Assembly (NCBI GenBank): GCA_019237595.1
Contig: JAFAGU010000338.1
Span: 1 to 13,351 of the forward strand
Length of the DNA stretch: 13,351 bases
DNA from: Betaproteobacteria bacterium
GTDB taxonomy: Bacteria > Pseudomonadota > Gammaproteobacteria > Burkholderiales > SG8-39
Direction: 5' to 3'
How positions within the stretch are numbered: position 1 is the first letter of the stretch; the number at the start of each line of letters is the position of its first letter. A model generated the notes under the pieces. That model was not told where the DNA came from, did not search any database, and was given only the letters and a program-made list of their open reading frames with translations. The position numbers and the translations under genes were made by a program. This document shows positions 8,791 through 13,351 of this stretch, one piece after another.

Positions 8791-9199
8791 TGTACGCGTA
8801 GCCCTCGCGCTGCAGGCGCGAGAGCTCGACCACCCCCGAAGGCACGAACTTCACCTGCGGCAGGAACTGCGAGCGCTGCAGGTTGCGCTCGCGCAGCGTG
8901 ATCGAGCAGACCTCGAACTTCACGCCCTGGAGATCCAGGTCCTCCACGTCCTGCCGGAACTCGTTGCCGCGCGGGCTCTTCGCTCCCTTCATCAGGAATT
9001 CCACGCCGGCGGCATGCGCGACGACCACGATCTCCGCCTTCGGGCTCACCTCGAGGTGGTTGCGCACGTTGCGAAGCCCGTTCGCGGCCTGCTCGAGGCC
9101 GAGGTTCAGGTGGTAGACCACGCGGTCGGGTTTGTCCTGGGCTCGTGCGGGTGTAACTGCGAATAGCGCGAGCAGGGCGGCAACGGCAAGGGATTTCAT
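8780..9199 (-). CDS. Exported DsrE-like protein
   Basis: A 139-residue protein with a clear signal peptide (MKSLAVAALLALFAVTPARA, cleavage expected after residue 20) and a mature part of DsrE/DsrF-like fold: RVVYHLNLG, a hydrophobic strand AEIVVVAHAAGVEFL, and FEVCSITLRE with the single conserved Cys98. Cytoplasmic DsrE proteins carry persulfide sulfur on such a cysteine; exported members of the family are common but mostly uncharacterised. The start at 9199 was chosen because it begins the signal peptide and is preceded by GAGGAA on the coding strand; an upstream ATG at 9253 would add 18 polar residues before the signal. The gene converges on the ABC ATPase gene with an 11-base overlap and diverges from the methyltransferase gene. 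It could act in periplasmic sulfur or thiol handling; this is inference. Confidence 0.85.
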   Translation of the reverse strand: MKSLAVAALLALFAVTPARAQDKPDRVVYHLNLGLEQAANGLRNVRNHLEVSPKAEIVVVAHAAGVEFLMKGAKSPRGNEFRQDVEDLDLQGVKFEVCSITLRERNLQRSQFLPQVKFVPSGVVELSRLQREGYAYIKP

Positions 9200-9229
9200 G
9201 GTCGGTTCCTCGAGACAGTGTCGCCGGCC

Positions 9230-9258
9230 AGTATTTGCCTCGCGTCGAGGCAAGTCAA
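9230..9258 (-). promoter_or_regulatory. Candidate promoter of the DsrE-like gene with an inverted repeat in its spacer
   Basis: On the minus strand TTGACT (9258-9253) is separated by 17 bases from AATACT (9235-9230), giving a sigma-70-like promoter with predicted start near 9223 and a leader of about 24 bases. The spacer is filled by a perfect dyad, TTGCCTCG-CGT-CGAGGCAA on the + strand (9235-9253). This extends to ten-base arms with one mismatch. A dyad between -35 and -10 is the usual place for a MerR-family operator, but the 17-base spacer is shorter than typical for that family. Confidence 0.5.
9235..9253. repeat. Perfect inverted repeat in the divergent DsrE/methyltransferase intergenic region
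   Basis: Eight-base arms TTGCCTCG and CGAGGCAA are separated by CGT. The dyad sits in the 102-base gap between two divergent genes, between the candidate -35 and -10 of the leftward gene, and is not followed by a T run in either direction. It is therefore a better candidate for an operator than for a terminator. Confidence 0.6.
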
Positions 9259-9301
9259 ACGCCGCCCGGCAAGAACGCGTCGGGTGCGCTAGCCTTCGCC
9301 A

Positions 9302-9952
9302 ATGTCAAAGGCGTCCTGGATCCTGGCGGCGGCGTTCTTTGCCGGCGCGGCACATTCACAGTCGCCGTCCACGCACCAGCACAGCTTCGGCGATGCCGAG
9401 AAGTGGTCGCACGTCTTCGACGACCCGCAGCGCGATGCCTGGCAGAAGCCGCATGAAGTGATCCAGGCGCTCGGGCTCGCACCCGACGCGGTGGTCGCGG
9501 ACCTGGGCGCCGGAACGGGATACTTCTCCGCGCGGCTCGCCAACATGCTGCGCAAGGGGCGCGTCTATGCGGTCGATGTGGAGGCCGCCATGGTGAAGCA
9601 CCTCGCCGAGCGGGCGAAGCGTGAGGGGCTCACGAACCTCGTCCCGATCCAGGCGCAGGCGGGCGACGCGCGCCTTCCGGAGAAAGTCGATCTCGTCCTG
9701 CTCGTCGACGTGTACCATCACATCGAGGATCGGAAGGGCTACTTCGCGCGCCTTCGCGGCTCCCTCAAGCCCGGCGGACGCATCGCGGTAATCGATTTCC
9801 GGCTGGACGCGAAGAACGGTCCGCCGCGCGAAGCTCGCCTTGCGCCGGCGCGCGTCAAGGCCGAGATGGCGGAAGCTGGCTACGCGCTCGCCGAAGAGCG
9901 CGATTTCCTTCCGGAACAGTACTTCCTGGTGTTTTGCCGCGCTAACGGCTAG
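9302..9952 (+). CDS. SAM-dependent methyltransferase-fold protein with an N-terminal signal peptide
   Basis: A 216-residue protein. Residues 60-150 form a class I methyltransferase core: motif I VVADLGAGTGYFSARLA (about 64-80), then YAVDVEAAMV with the acidic residue that binds the SAM ribose, DLVLLVDVYHHI (motif IV region), and LKPGGRIAVIDF (motif VI region). It is preceded by MSKASWILAAAFFAGAAHSQ, which reads as a signal peptide with likely cleavage near residue 19, and the conserved HxHxFGDAEKW...FDDPQRDAWQKP segment. No later start would keep motif I together with that conserved segment, so the export-like N-terminus is part of the gene. SAM is cytoplasmic, which makes a periplasmic methyltransferase puzzling. 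The substrate is unknown. No Shine-Dalgarno sequence precedes the ATG. It diverges from the DsrE-like gene, and its stop codon shares CTAG (9949-9952) with the convergent usp gene. Confidence 0.85.
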   Translation: MSKASWILAAAFFAGAAHSQSPSTHQHSFGDAEKWSHVFDDPQRDAWQKPHEVIQALGLAPDAVVADLGAGTGYFSARLANMLRKGRVYAVDVEAAMVKHLAERAKREGLTNLVPIQAQAGDARLPEKVDLVLLVDVYHHIEDRKGYFARLRGSLKPGGRIAVIDFRLDAKNGPPREARLAPARVKAEMAEAGYALAEERDFLPEQYFLVFCRANG

Positions 9953-10407
9953 CGCGCACCGCGCGCGCGGACCAGCATCACCGGCACCGGCGAATTCCGC
10001 ACGACCTGCTCGGCGTCGCTGCCGAGCACGAGCCGCCGCACGCCGCGCCGCCCATGCGTGCCGATGACGATCAGGTCGGCGCGCCACTTCCTCGCCTGCC
10101 GCACGATCGGCTCGGCCGCGGGGCCGGTGAGCGTCTCGAGGATCACGGTGTCGCAGCGCAGCCTCGCGCGGCGCACCTCCTCGGCGGCCTTGTCGAGGAG
10201 CCGCCGGCCGCGGGCCTTGAGCGAGGGCACGAGGTCGGCGATGTACATCGCGCTCTCCGCGCCGCCCATGAGCGCGTAGTGGATGTCCACCACGTGCACG
10301 AGCTGCAAGCGCGCTTTCTGCGACTTGGCGAGCGCGATCGCCTCGCGCAGGCCGAGGTTGGCGGTCGGGCTTCCGTCCACCGGAACGAGGATGCGTCTGT
10401 ACGACAT
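9949..10407 (-). CDS. Universal stress protein, single UspA domain
   Basis: A 152-residue protein of normal UspA length. The N-terminal strand RRILVPVDGS contains Asp11, which contacts adenine nucleotide in ATP-binding Usps. The motif G-2X-G-9X-G-S is complete (Gly116, Gly119, Gly129, Ser130, within IGTHGRRGVRRLVLGS), so ATP binding is expected. The ATG has AAGGAG about 7 bases upstream on the coding strand. An FNR/ANR box and a -10 element precede it, predicting induction at low oxygen. In Pseudomonas aeruginosa, ANR-controlled Usps support survival without oxygen, a fitting parallel. The TAXI-type gene lies upstream in the same direction with a 57-base gap, so some readthrough transcription is possible. 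Confidence 0.93.
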   Translation of the reverse strand: MSYRRILVPVDGSPTANLGLREAIALAKSQKARLQLVHVVDIHYALMGGAESAMYIADLVPSLKARGRRLLDKAAEEVRRARLRCDTVILETLTGPAAEPIVRQARKWRADLIVIGTHGRRGVRRLVLGSDAEQVVRNSPVPVMLVRARGAR

Positions 10408-10427
10408 GGGGCTCTCCTTTGAACGAA

Positions 10428-10433
10428 AGCGTA
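10428..10433 (-). promoter_or_regulatory. Candidate -10 element of the usp promoter
   Basis: On the minus strand TACGCT matches the -10 consensus at 3 of 6 positions. Its first base lies 28.5 bases from the centre of the FNR-type box, the same distance as at ccoN. The predicted transcription start is near 10421, giving a leader of about 14 bases that contains the AAGGAG ribosome-binding site. Confidence 0.55.
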
Positions 10434-10454
10434 TCCGCGGGGACGGCCGCCCCG

Positions 10455-10468
10455 TTGATCCAGGTCAA
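10455..10468 (-). promoter_or_regulatory. FNR/ANR-type box upstream of usp
   Basis: Read on the minus strand the site is TTGACCTGGATCAA, one base off the palindromic FNR/ANR consensus. It has class II spacing to the -10 of the usp gene at 10407. The site includes the stop codon of the upstream TAXI-type gene (10467-10465), so coding and control sequence overlap here. Confidence 0.82.
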
Positions 10469-11787
10469 GAACGATCGGCGTGCGTGAGCGTGCCGCGAAC
10501 GAAGCCGAGGTGCTGGCGCAGGATGTACACCTGGTCCGCGAACGAGCCGGGGAGCCTCATCGTGATGATCTTCTCCTCGATCTTGTCGAGCCGGCGCAGG
10601 AGCTCCACGCGCTCCTCCGGCGTGGTGCTCGCGTAGGCCGCGCGCTCGAGCGCCATCAGCTCGCCGTAGCGCCGGTAGATGCGCTGGTTGATGCGCCAGC
10701 GATAGAGGAAGGGCACGACCTTGAAGCCCGGGATGAGGAGCACCGCGACGGGCACGAGCATGACCACGAGGCGGTCGACCAGGCTCGCGAGCCAGAAGGG
10801 CAGGTGCTTGTAGGCGAAGCTCTTGCCCGACTTGTAGTAGCGGCTCGCGTCCTCGCTGATCGGGTATTCGTGCTCGAGCGGCGCCGGGAACTCGCCCGCC
10901 TTCTGGAGCAGGTTCGCGCGCCCGTGCACTTCGCGCGCCGCCTCGATCAGCATGTCGGAAAGCGCCGGATGCAGGTCGGAGCGCGCGACGAGCTCCACCG
11001 TCGGCCCGACGAGCGTGAGCGTCTCGGCCGGGAGGTTCTTGCCGAGGTCGAGCGAGCCTTCGGGAAACTCCATCTTCGTGAGGTAGCGGAAGCGCCGCAC
11101 GTAGGCGCCGCTCTGCTCGAAGCCGAACAGCCGGATGCTGTCGGCTGCGACGAGATCGCGCATCGTCCGGAAGCGCGCCGAGTCGCCGAGGAGGAACGCC
11201 GCGTCGATCTTCTTCGCGACGAGCGCGTCTTTCGCGCCGTCGCCCTCGAGGTCGAGCAGCGTGGACGCGCCGCCCGCCTCGATGCCGTTCGCCTTGAGGA
11301 GCGTCTCGGCGAGGTAGCGCGTGCCGCTCCCCGGCCGCCCGACCGCGATCCGCTGTCCCTGCAGCTCCGAGAGCTTGCGGATCGGCCGCGGCGCGCGATA
11401 GAAGACGAACACCGGCTCGTAGAAGAGGCTGCCGAGCGAGACGAGGTCGGAGGTGTCCTGCACTGCGGGGGCAAGGCCGCCCTGGACGAAGCCGATCGTC
11501 GCTTCGCTCGCCGGATCGACGAGCCGCTTCAGGTTCTCGAGCGAGCCTTGTGACGGAAGGAGCTTCAGCGTCACACCCTGGCGCGCGAGGATCTTTCGGT
11601 AGCGCTCAGCGACGTTGGCGAGCGTGCTCCCTTCCGGGCCGGTCGTCATGGCGATGGTGCGAGGCGGCGCCGGATGCACGAAGCGCTGCGCGATGAAGAA
11701 CCCCAGCGCGAGGAGCACGAGGAAGGGCCCCAGCGTCACGGCAAGGTCGCGCCACGAGACGCGGAAGGTCTTGAGCCGGGCGATCAC
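10465..11787 (-). CDS. Membrane-anchored TAXI-type solute-binding protein
   Basis: A 440-residue protein resembling the solute-binding subunit of TAXI TRAP transporters. One N-terminal membrane helix (about residues 16-34) precedes a periplasmic binding domain (about 44-315) with typical segments: RTIAMTTGPEGSTLANVAERY, a VTLKLLPSQGSLENLKRL strand-helix, IGFVQGG, VFYRAPRPIRKLSELQGQRIAVGRPGSGTRYLAETLL and AKKIDAAFLL. A second membrane helix (about 331-356) follows, then a basic cytoplasmic tail with a predicted coiled region (EERVELLRRLDKIEEKI). No TRAP membrane subunit gene is nearby, and a binding protein held by helices at both ends with a cytoplasmic tail suggests sensing or signalling rather than free ligand delivery; this is inference. 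The GTG start is the only suitable one before the first helix, with no clear Shine-Dalgarno. It diverges from the DUF883 gene across 100 bases. Confidence 0.85.
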   Translation of the reverse strand: MIARLKTFRVSWRDLAVTLGPFLVLLALGFFIAQRFVHPAPPRTIAMTTGPEGSTLANVAERYRKILARQGVTLKLLPSQGSLENLKRLVDPASEATIGFVQGGLAPAVQDTSDLVSLGSLFYEPVFVFYRAPRPIRKLSELQGQRIAVGRPGSGTRYLAETLLKANGIEAGGASTLLDLEGDGAKDALVAKKIDAAFLLGDSARFRTMRDLVAADSIRLFGFEQSGAYVRRFRYLTKMEFPEGSLDLGKNLPAETLTLVGPTVELVARSDLHPALSDMLIEAAREVHGRANLLQKAGEFPAPLEHEYPISEDASRYYKSGKSFAYKHLPFWLASLVDRLVVMLVPVAVLLIPGFKVVPFLYRWRINQRIYRRYGELMALERAAYASTTPEERVELLRRLDKIEEKIITMRLPGSFADQVYILRQHLGFVRGTLTHADRS

Positions 11788-11818
11788 GGCGCCGATTCTA
11801 TCCGGTGGTGGCGACCCG

Positions 11819-11832
11819 TTGATCCACGTCAA
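11819..11832 (+). promoter_or_regulatory. FNR/ANR-type box between the TAXI-type and DUF883 genes
   Basis: TTGATCCACGTCAA differs from the FNR/ANR palindrome at one position. It has class II spacing to a rightward -10 (TAGGAT, 11854-11859) before the DUF883 gene. It also sits close to a leftward TAGAAT that could be the -10 of the TAXI-type gene, though that spacing is about 3 bases short for class II activation. Confidence 0.82.
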
Positions 11833-11853
11833 AGCCGGTCCTGCGCGGCGTCC

Positions 11854-11859
11854 TAGGAT
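11854..11859 (+). promoter_or_regulatory. Candidate -10 element of the DUF883-usp promoter
   Basis: TAGGAT matches the -10 consensus at 4 of 6 positions. It starts 28.5 bases after the centre of the FNR-type box, exactly as TAGCAT does at ccoN, and is embedded in a similar CCTAGnATGGG context. The predicted start of transcription is near 11866, leaving a leader of about 22 bases before ATG 11888. Confidence 0.6.
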
Positions 11860-11887
11860 GGGATCAAGCCAAATGACGGGAGCAGCC

Positions 11888-12193
11888 ATGAGCCAAGCAG
11901 TGACGACGGAGAAGCTGGTGCAGGACCTGAAACTCGTGGTGACCGACGCCGAGGAGCTCCTGAAGGCCACCGCCGGGCAGACAGGCGAGCGGCTGCAGCA
12001 GGTGCGCGCGCGCGCCGAGGCGTCGCTTCGCAGCGCCAAGGCCGGCCTCGAAGCCGCCGGCGAGAACGCGAGCGTCTACGCGCGCGAGGCCGCGCGCCAG
12101 CTCGATGGCCAGGTCCGCGAGCATCCCTGGACGGCGATGGGCATCGCCGCCGGCATCGGCGTCATCGTCGGCGTGCTGCTCGCCCGCAAATAG
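11888..12193 (+). CDS. DUF883 family (ElaB/YqjD-like) membrane-anchored protein
   Basis: A 101-residue protein. The first 75 residues are a long, charged amphipathic helix region rich in Ala, Glu and Arg (KLVQDLKLVVTDAEELLKAT, then ERLQQVRARAEASLRSAKAGLEAA). The end is REHPWTAMGIAAGIGVIVGVLLARK, a single C-terminal membrane helix after the family's HPW motif. In Escherichia coli, ElaB and YqjD are tail-anchored inner-membrane proteins linked to stationary phase and ribosome binding or stress. ATG 11888 is favoured by GGGAG about 6 bases upstream; ATG 11873, in frame, would add five residues. It is the first gene of a unit with the tandem usp gene 13 bases downstream, under the FNR-type box. 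Confidence 0.92.
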   Translation: MSQAVTTEKLVQDLKLVVTDAEELLKATAGQTGERLQQVRARAEASLRSAKAGLEAAGENASVYAREAARQLDGQVREHPWTAMGIAAGIGVIVGVLLARK

Positions 12194-12206
12194 GATAGGA
12201 GCGGCC

Positions 12207-13037
12207 ATGACGTACAAGACGATCCTCCTGCATCTCGACGAGCAGGCTCGCCGCAGCGAGCGGCTCGCGATCGGCGTGCGCCTCGCCGAGGCCTTCGACG
12301 CCCAGCTCATCGGTGCGTTTGCCTCGACGCTGCCTCGCGTACCCGCTTATGCGCTCGTGGAGGCAGGCGGCGAAGTGCGCGAGCTCGACGAGCGCAACCG
12401 CCGCGAGGCCGCCTCGCGCGCGGAAAAGGATTTCATCGACACGGCGCGCCGCGGAGCGGTGCGCTACGAATGGCGCCCGGCCGCGGAGGACGACGGCCAG
12501 CTCGAGTTCCTGCACGACACGCGCTACGCCGACCTCGTCGTCGCCGGACAGCCCGACCCGGAAGACGGCGCGCAGCGCGCCTTCGCGGGCGAGGTGCTGC
12601 TCTCGTGCGGGCGTCCGCTCCTCTTCGTCCCGTATGCCGGCAGCTTCCAGAAGCTCGGCCAGCGGGTCATGGTGGCCTGGAACGGCAGCCGCGAATGTGC
12701 GCGCGCCGTCACCGACGCGCTGCCGTTCCTACGCCGCGCCGCGGGGGTGGATGTCGTGACCTTCGATACCGGCAAACTCCGCCGCTCGTTCGTGGAGCCG
12801 GTCGAGGGCGAGGTCGCCGCGTGGCTCGCGCGGTACGGCGTGAAGGTCACGCTCTCGCGCCATCGCACCGGGGACTTGGATGTCGGCAACCAGATCCTCT
12901 CCCGCGCCGCGGACTTCGGCGCGGATCTCATCGTCATGGGCGCCTACGGGCACTCGCGCGTGCGCGAGCTCGCCTTCGGCGGCGCGACGCGCACGCTGCT
13001 CGAGTCGATGACCGTGCCCGTGCTCATGTCGCACTAG
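12207..13037 (+). CDS. Universal stress protein with two Usp domains
   Basis: A 276-residue tandem Usp, about twice the length of the single-domain protein at 9949-10407. The first domain (about residues 1-145) starts TYKTILLHLDE but has no G-2X-G-9X-G motif. The second (about 152-276) starts RVMVAWNGSRE and has MGAYGHSRVRELAFGGATRTLLE, where Gly245, Gly248 and Gly258 keep the spacing; the residue after is Gly259 rather than Ser/Thr. Nucleotide binding is therefore likely in the second half only. AGGAG lies about 6 bases before the ATG. It follows the DUF883 gene by 13 bases and probably shares its FNR-type promoter. This form of Usp is common in beta- and alphaproteobacteria and is usually tied to oxygen limitation or general stress. 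Confidence 0.93.
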   Translation: MTYKTILLHLDEQARRSERLAIGVRLAEAFDAQLIGAFASTLPRVPAYALVEAGGEVRELDERNRREAASRAEKDFIDTARRGAVRYEWRPAAEDDGQLEFLHDTRYADLVVAGQPDPEDGAQRAFAGEVLLSCGRPLLFVPYAGSFQKLGQRVMVAWNGSRECARAVTDALPFLRRAAGVDVVTFDTGKLRRSFVEPVEGEVAAWLARYGVKVTLSRHRTGDLDVGNQILSRAADFGADLIVMGAYGHSRVRELAFGGATRTLLESMTVPVLMSH

Positions 13038-13044
13038 GGCGGAC

Positions 13045-13351
13045 ATGCTCTCCCTCGAGGATTGCCTGGCGCTCTGCGAGCTGACGGAGGACGAGGTCCT
13101 CGCGATCGGCGAGCACGAGAACATCCCGGAAGTCGTCGCGGCCGAGATGGGCCACTACCTCGTCCACACGGCCGACGGCCAGCTGCGCATCAAGGCAATG
13201 ATCAAGGACGACATCGCCTCGGCGGCCGCGGCGGGCGACCACAAGCACGCCGGCACGCTGAGGCTCGTCCTGCGGCAATACGTCTGCGGCCATCCGGGCT
13301 GCGACGAGCGGCGCCGCGCGGAGCTCAGGCTCCTGGAGCGCCGCCAAGCCT
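13045..13351 (+). CDS. Small conserved protein of unknown function (3' end outside window)
   Basis: The frame is open from ATG 13045 to the window edge, 102 codons without a stop. It begins MLSLEDCLALCELTEDEVLAIGEHENIPE and continues through a compact helical-looking, mixed-charge sequence (EMGHYLVHTADGQLRIKAMIKDDI) to a cysteine-histidine element CGHPGC (residues 81-86) and an arginine-rich tail. There is no signal peptide or membrane helix. I recall similar short proteins beside usp genes in betaproteobacteria but know of no assigned function. The gene starts 7 bases after the tandem usp stop and likely belongs to the same transcript. The four cysteines (7, 11, 81, 86) could bind a metal; this is inference. 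Confidence 0.75.
   Translation, partial: MLSLEDCLALCELTEDEVLAIGEHENIPEVVAAEMGHYLVHTADGQLRIKAMIKDDIASAAAAGDHKHAGTLRLVLRQYVCGHPGCDERRRAELRLLERRQA

Noticed and set aside
8791..8800. Transcription terminator between the ABC ATPase and the DsrE-like gene
   Set aside because: The genes overlap tail to tail and I see no GC-rich hairpin followed by a T run on either strand.
9290..9302. TAGCCT as a -10 giving a leaderless methyltransferase message
   Set aside because: Only a weak hexamer with no matching -35 or activator box; not enough to annotate a promoter.
9356..10468. Long minus-strand frame across the methyltransferase and usp genes
   Set aside because: It is out of frame with the clear UspA-domain gene on the same strand and antisense to the methyltransferase; composition is shadow-like.

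Overview
The window is a GC-rich stretch packed almost end to end with genes and has no intergenic gap longer than about 110 bases. Gene content and protein similarity point to a betaproteobacterium capable of microaerobic or anaerobic respiration. The supporting features are a ccoIS-ccoNOQP-ccoGH cluster for cbb3-type oxidase, FNR/ANR-type boxes, universal stress proteins, a DUF883 protein and a TAXI-type binding protein. The genus cannot be named from the sequence alone.

Left part (1-5559, + strand): the 3' end of ccoI (copper P-type ATPase), then ccoS, an FNR/ANR box (585-598), and ccoN, ccoO, ccoQ, ccoP, ccoG and a FixH/ccoH gene. Together these encode the high-affinity terminal oxidase and its assembly factors. 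All expected haem and CuB ligands of CcoN, the CXXCH motifs of CcoO (one) and CcoP (two), and the two 4Fe-4S motifs of CcoG are intact.

Middle part (5556-8790, + strand): with no gap, each start overlapping the previous stop, come a 93-residue two-helix membrane protein, an HlyD/MacA-like adaptor, an FtsX/MacB/LolC-like ABC permease and its ATPase. The gene order resembles devBCA exporters. The run of overlaps suggests that one transcript, starting at the FNR-type promoter before ccoN, carries both the oxidase and an uncharacterised ABC efflux system. This is the most interesting part of the window.

Right part (8780-13351): a leftward gene for an exported DsrE-like protein is followed, divergently, by a rightward gene for a methyltransferase-fold protein with an apparent signal peptide. 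Next come a leftward single-domain universal stress protein and a leftward membrane-anchored TAXI-type binding protein. Last is a rightward set of a DUF883 membrane protein, a tandem-domain universal stress protein and a small cysteine-containing protein cut by the window edge. The first usp gene and the DUF883 gene each have a near-perfect FNR/ANR box. In all three box-controlled promoters the -10 hexamer starts exactly 28.5 bases from the box centre. The oxidase operon and both stress-protein units therefore look like members of one oxygen-responsive regulon.

No tRNA, rRNA, CRISPR array, insertion sequence, phage gene or convincing intrinsic terminator was seen.
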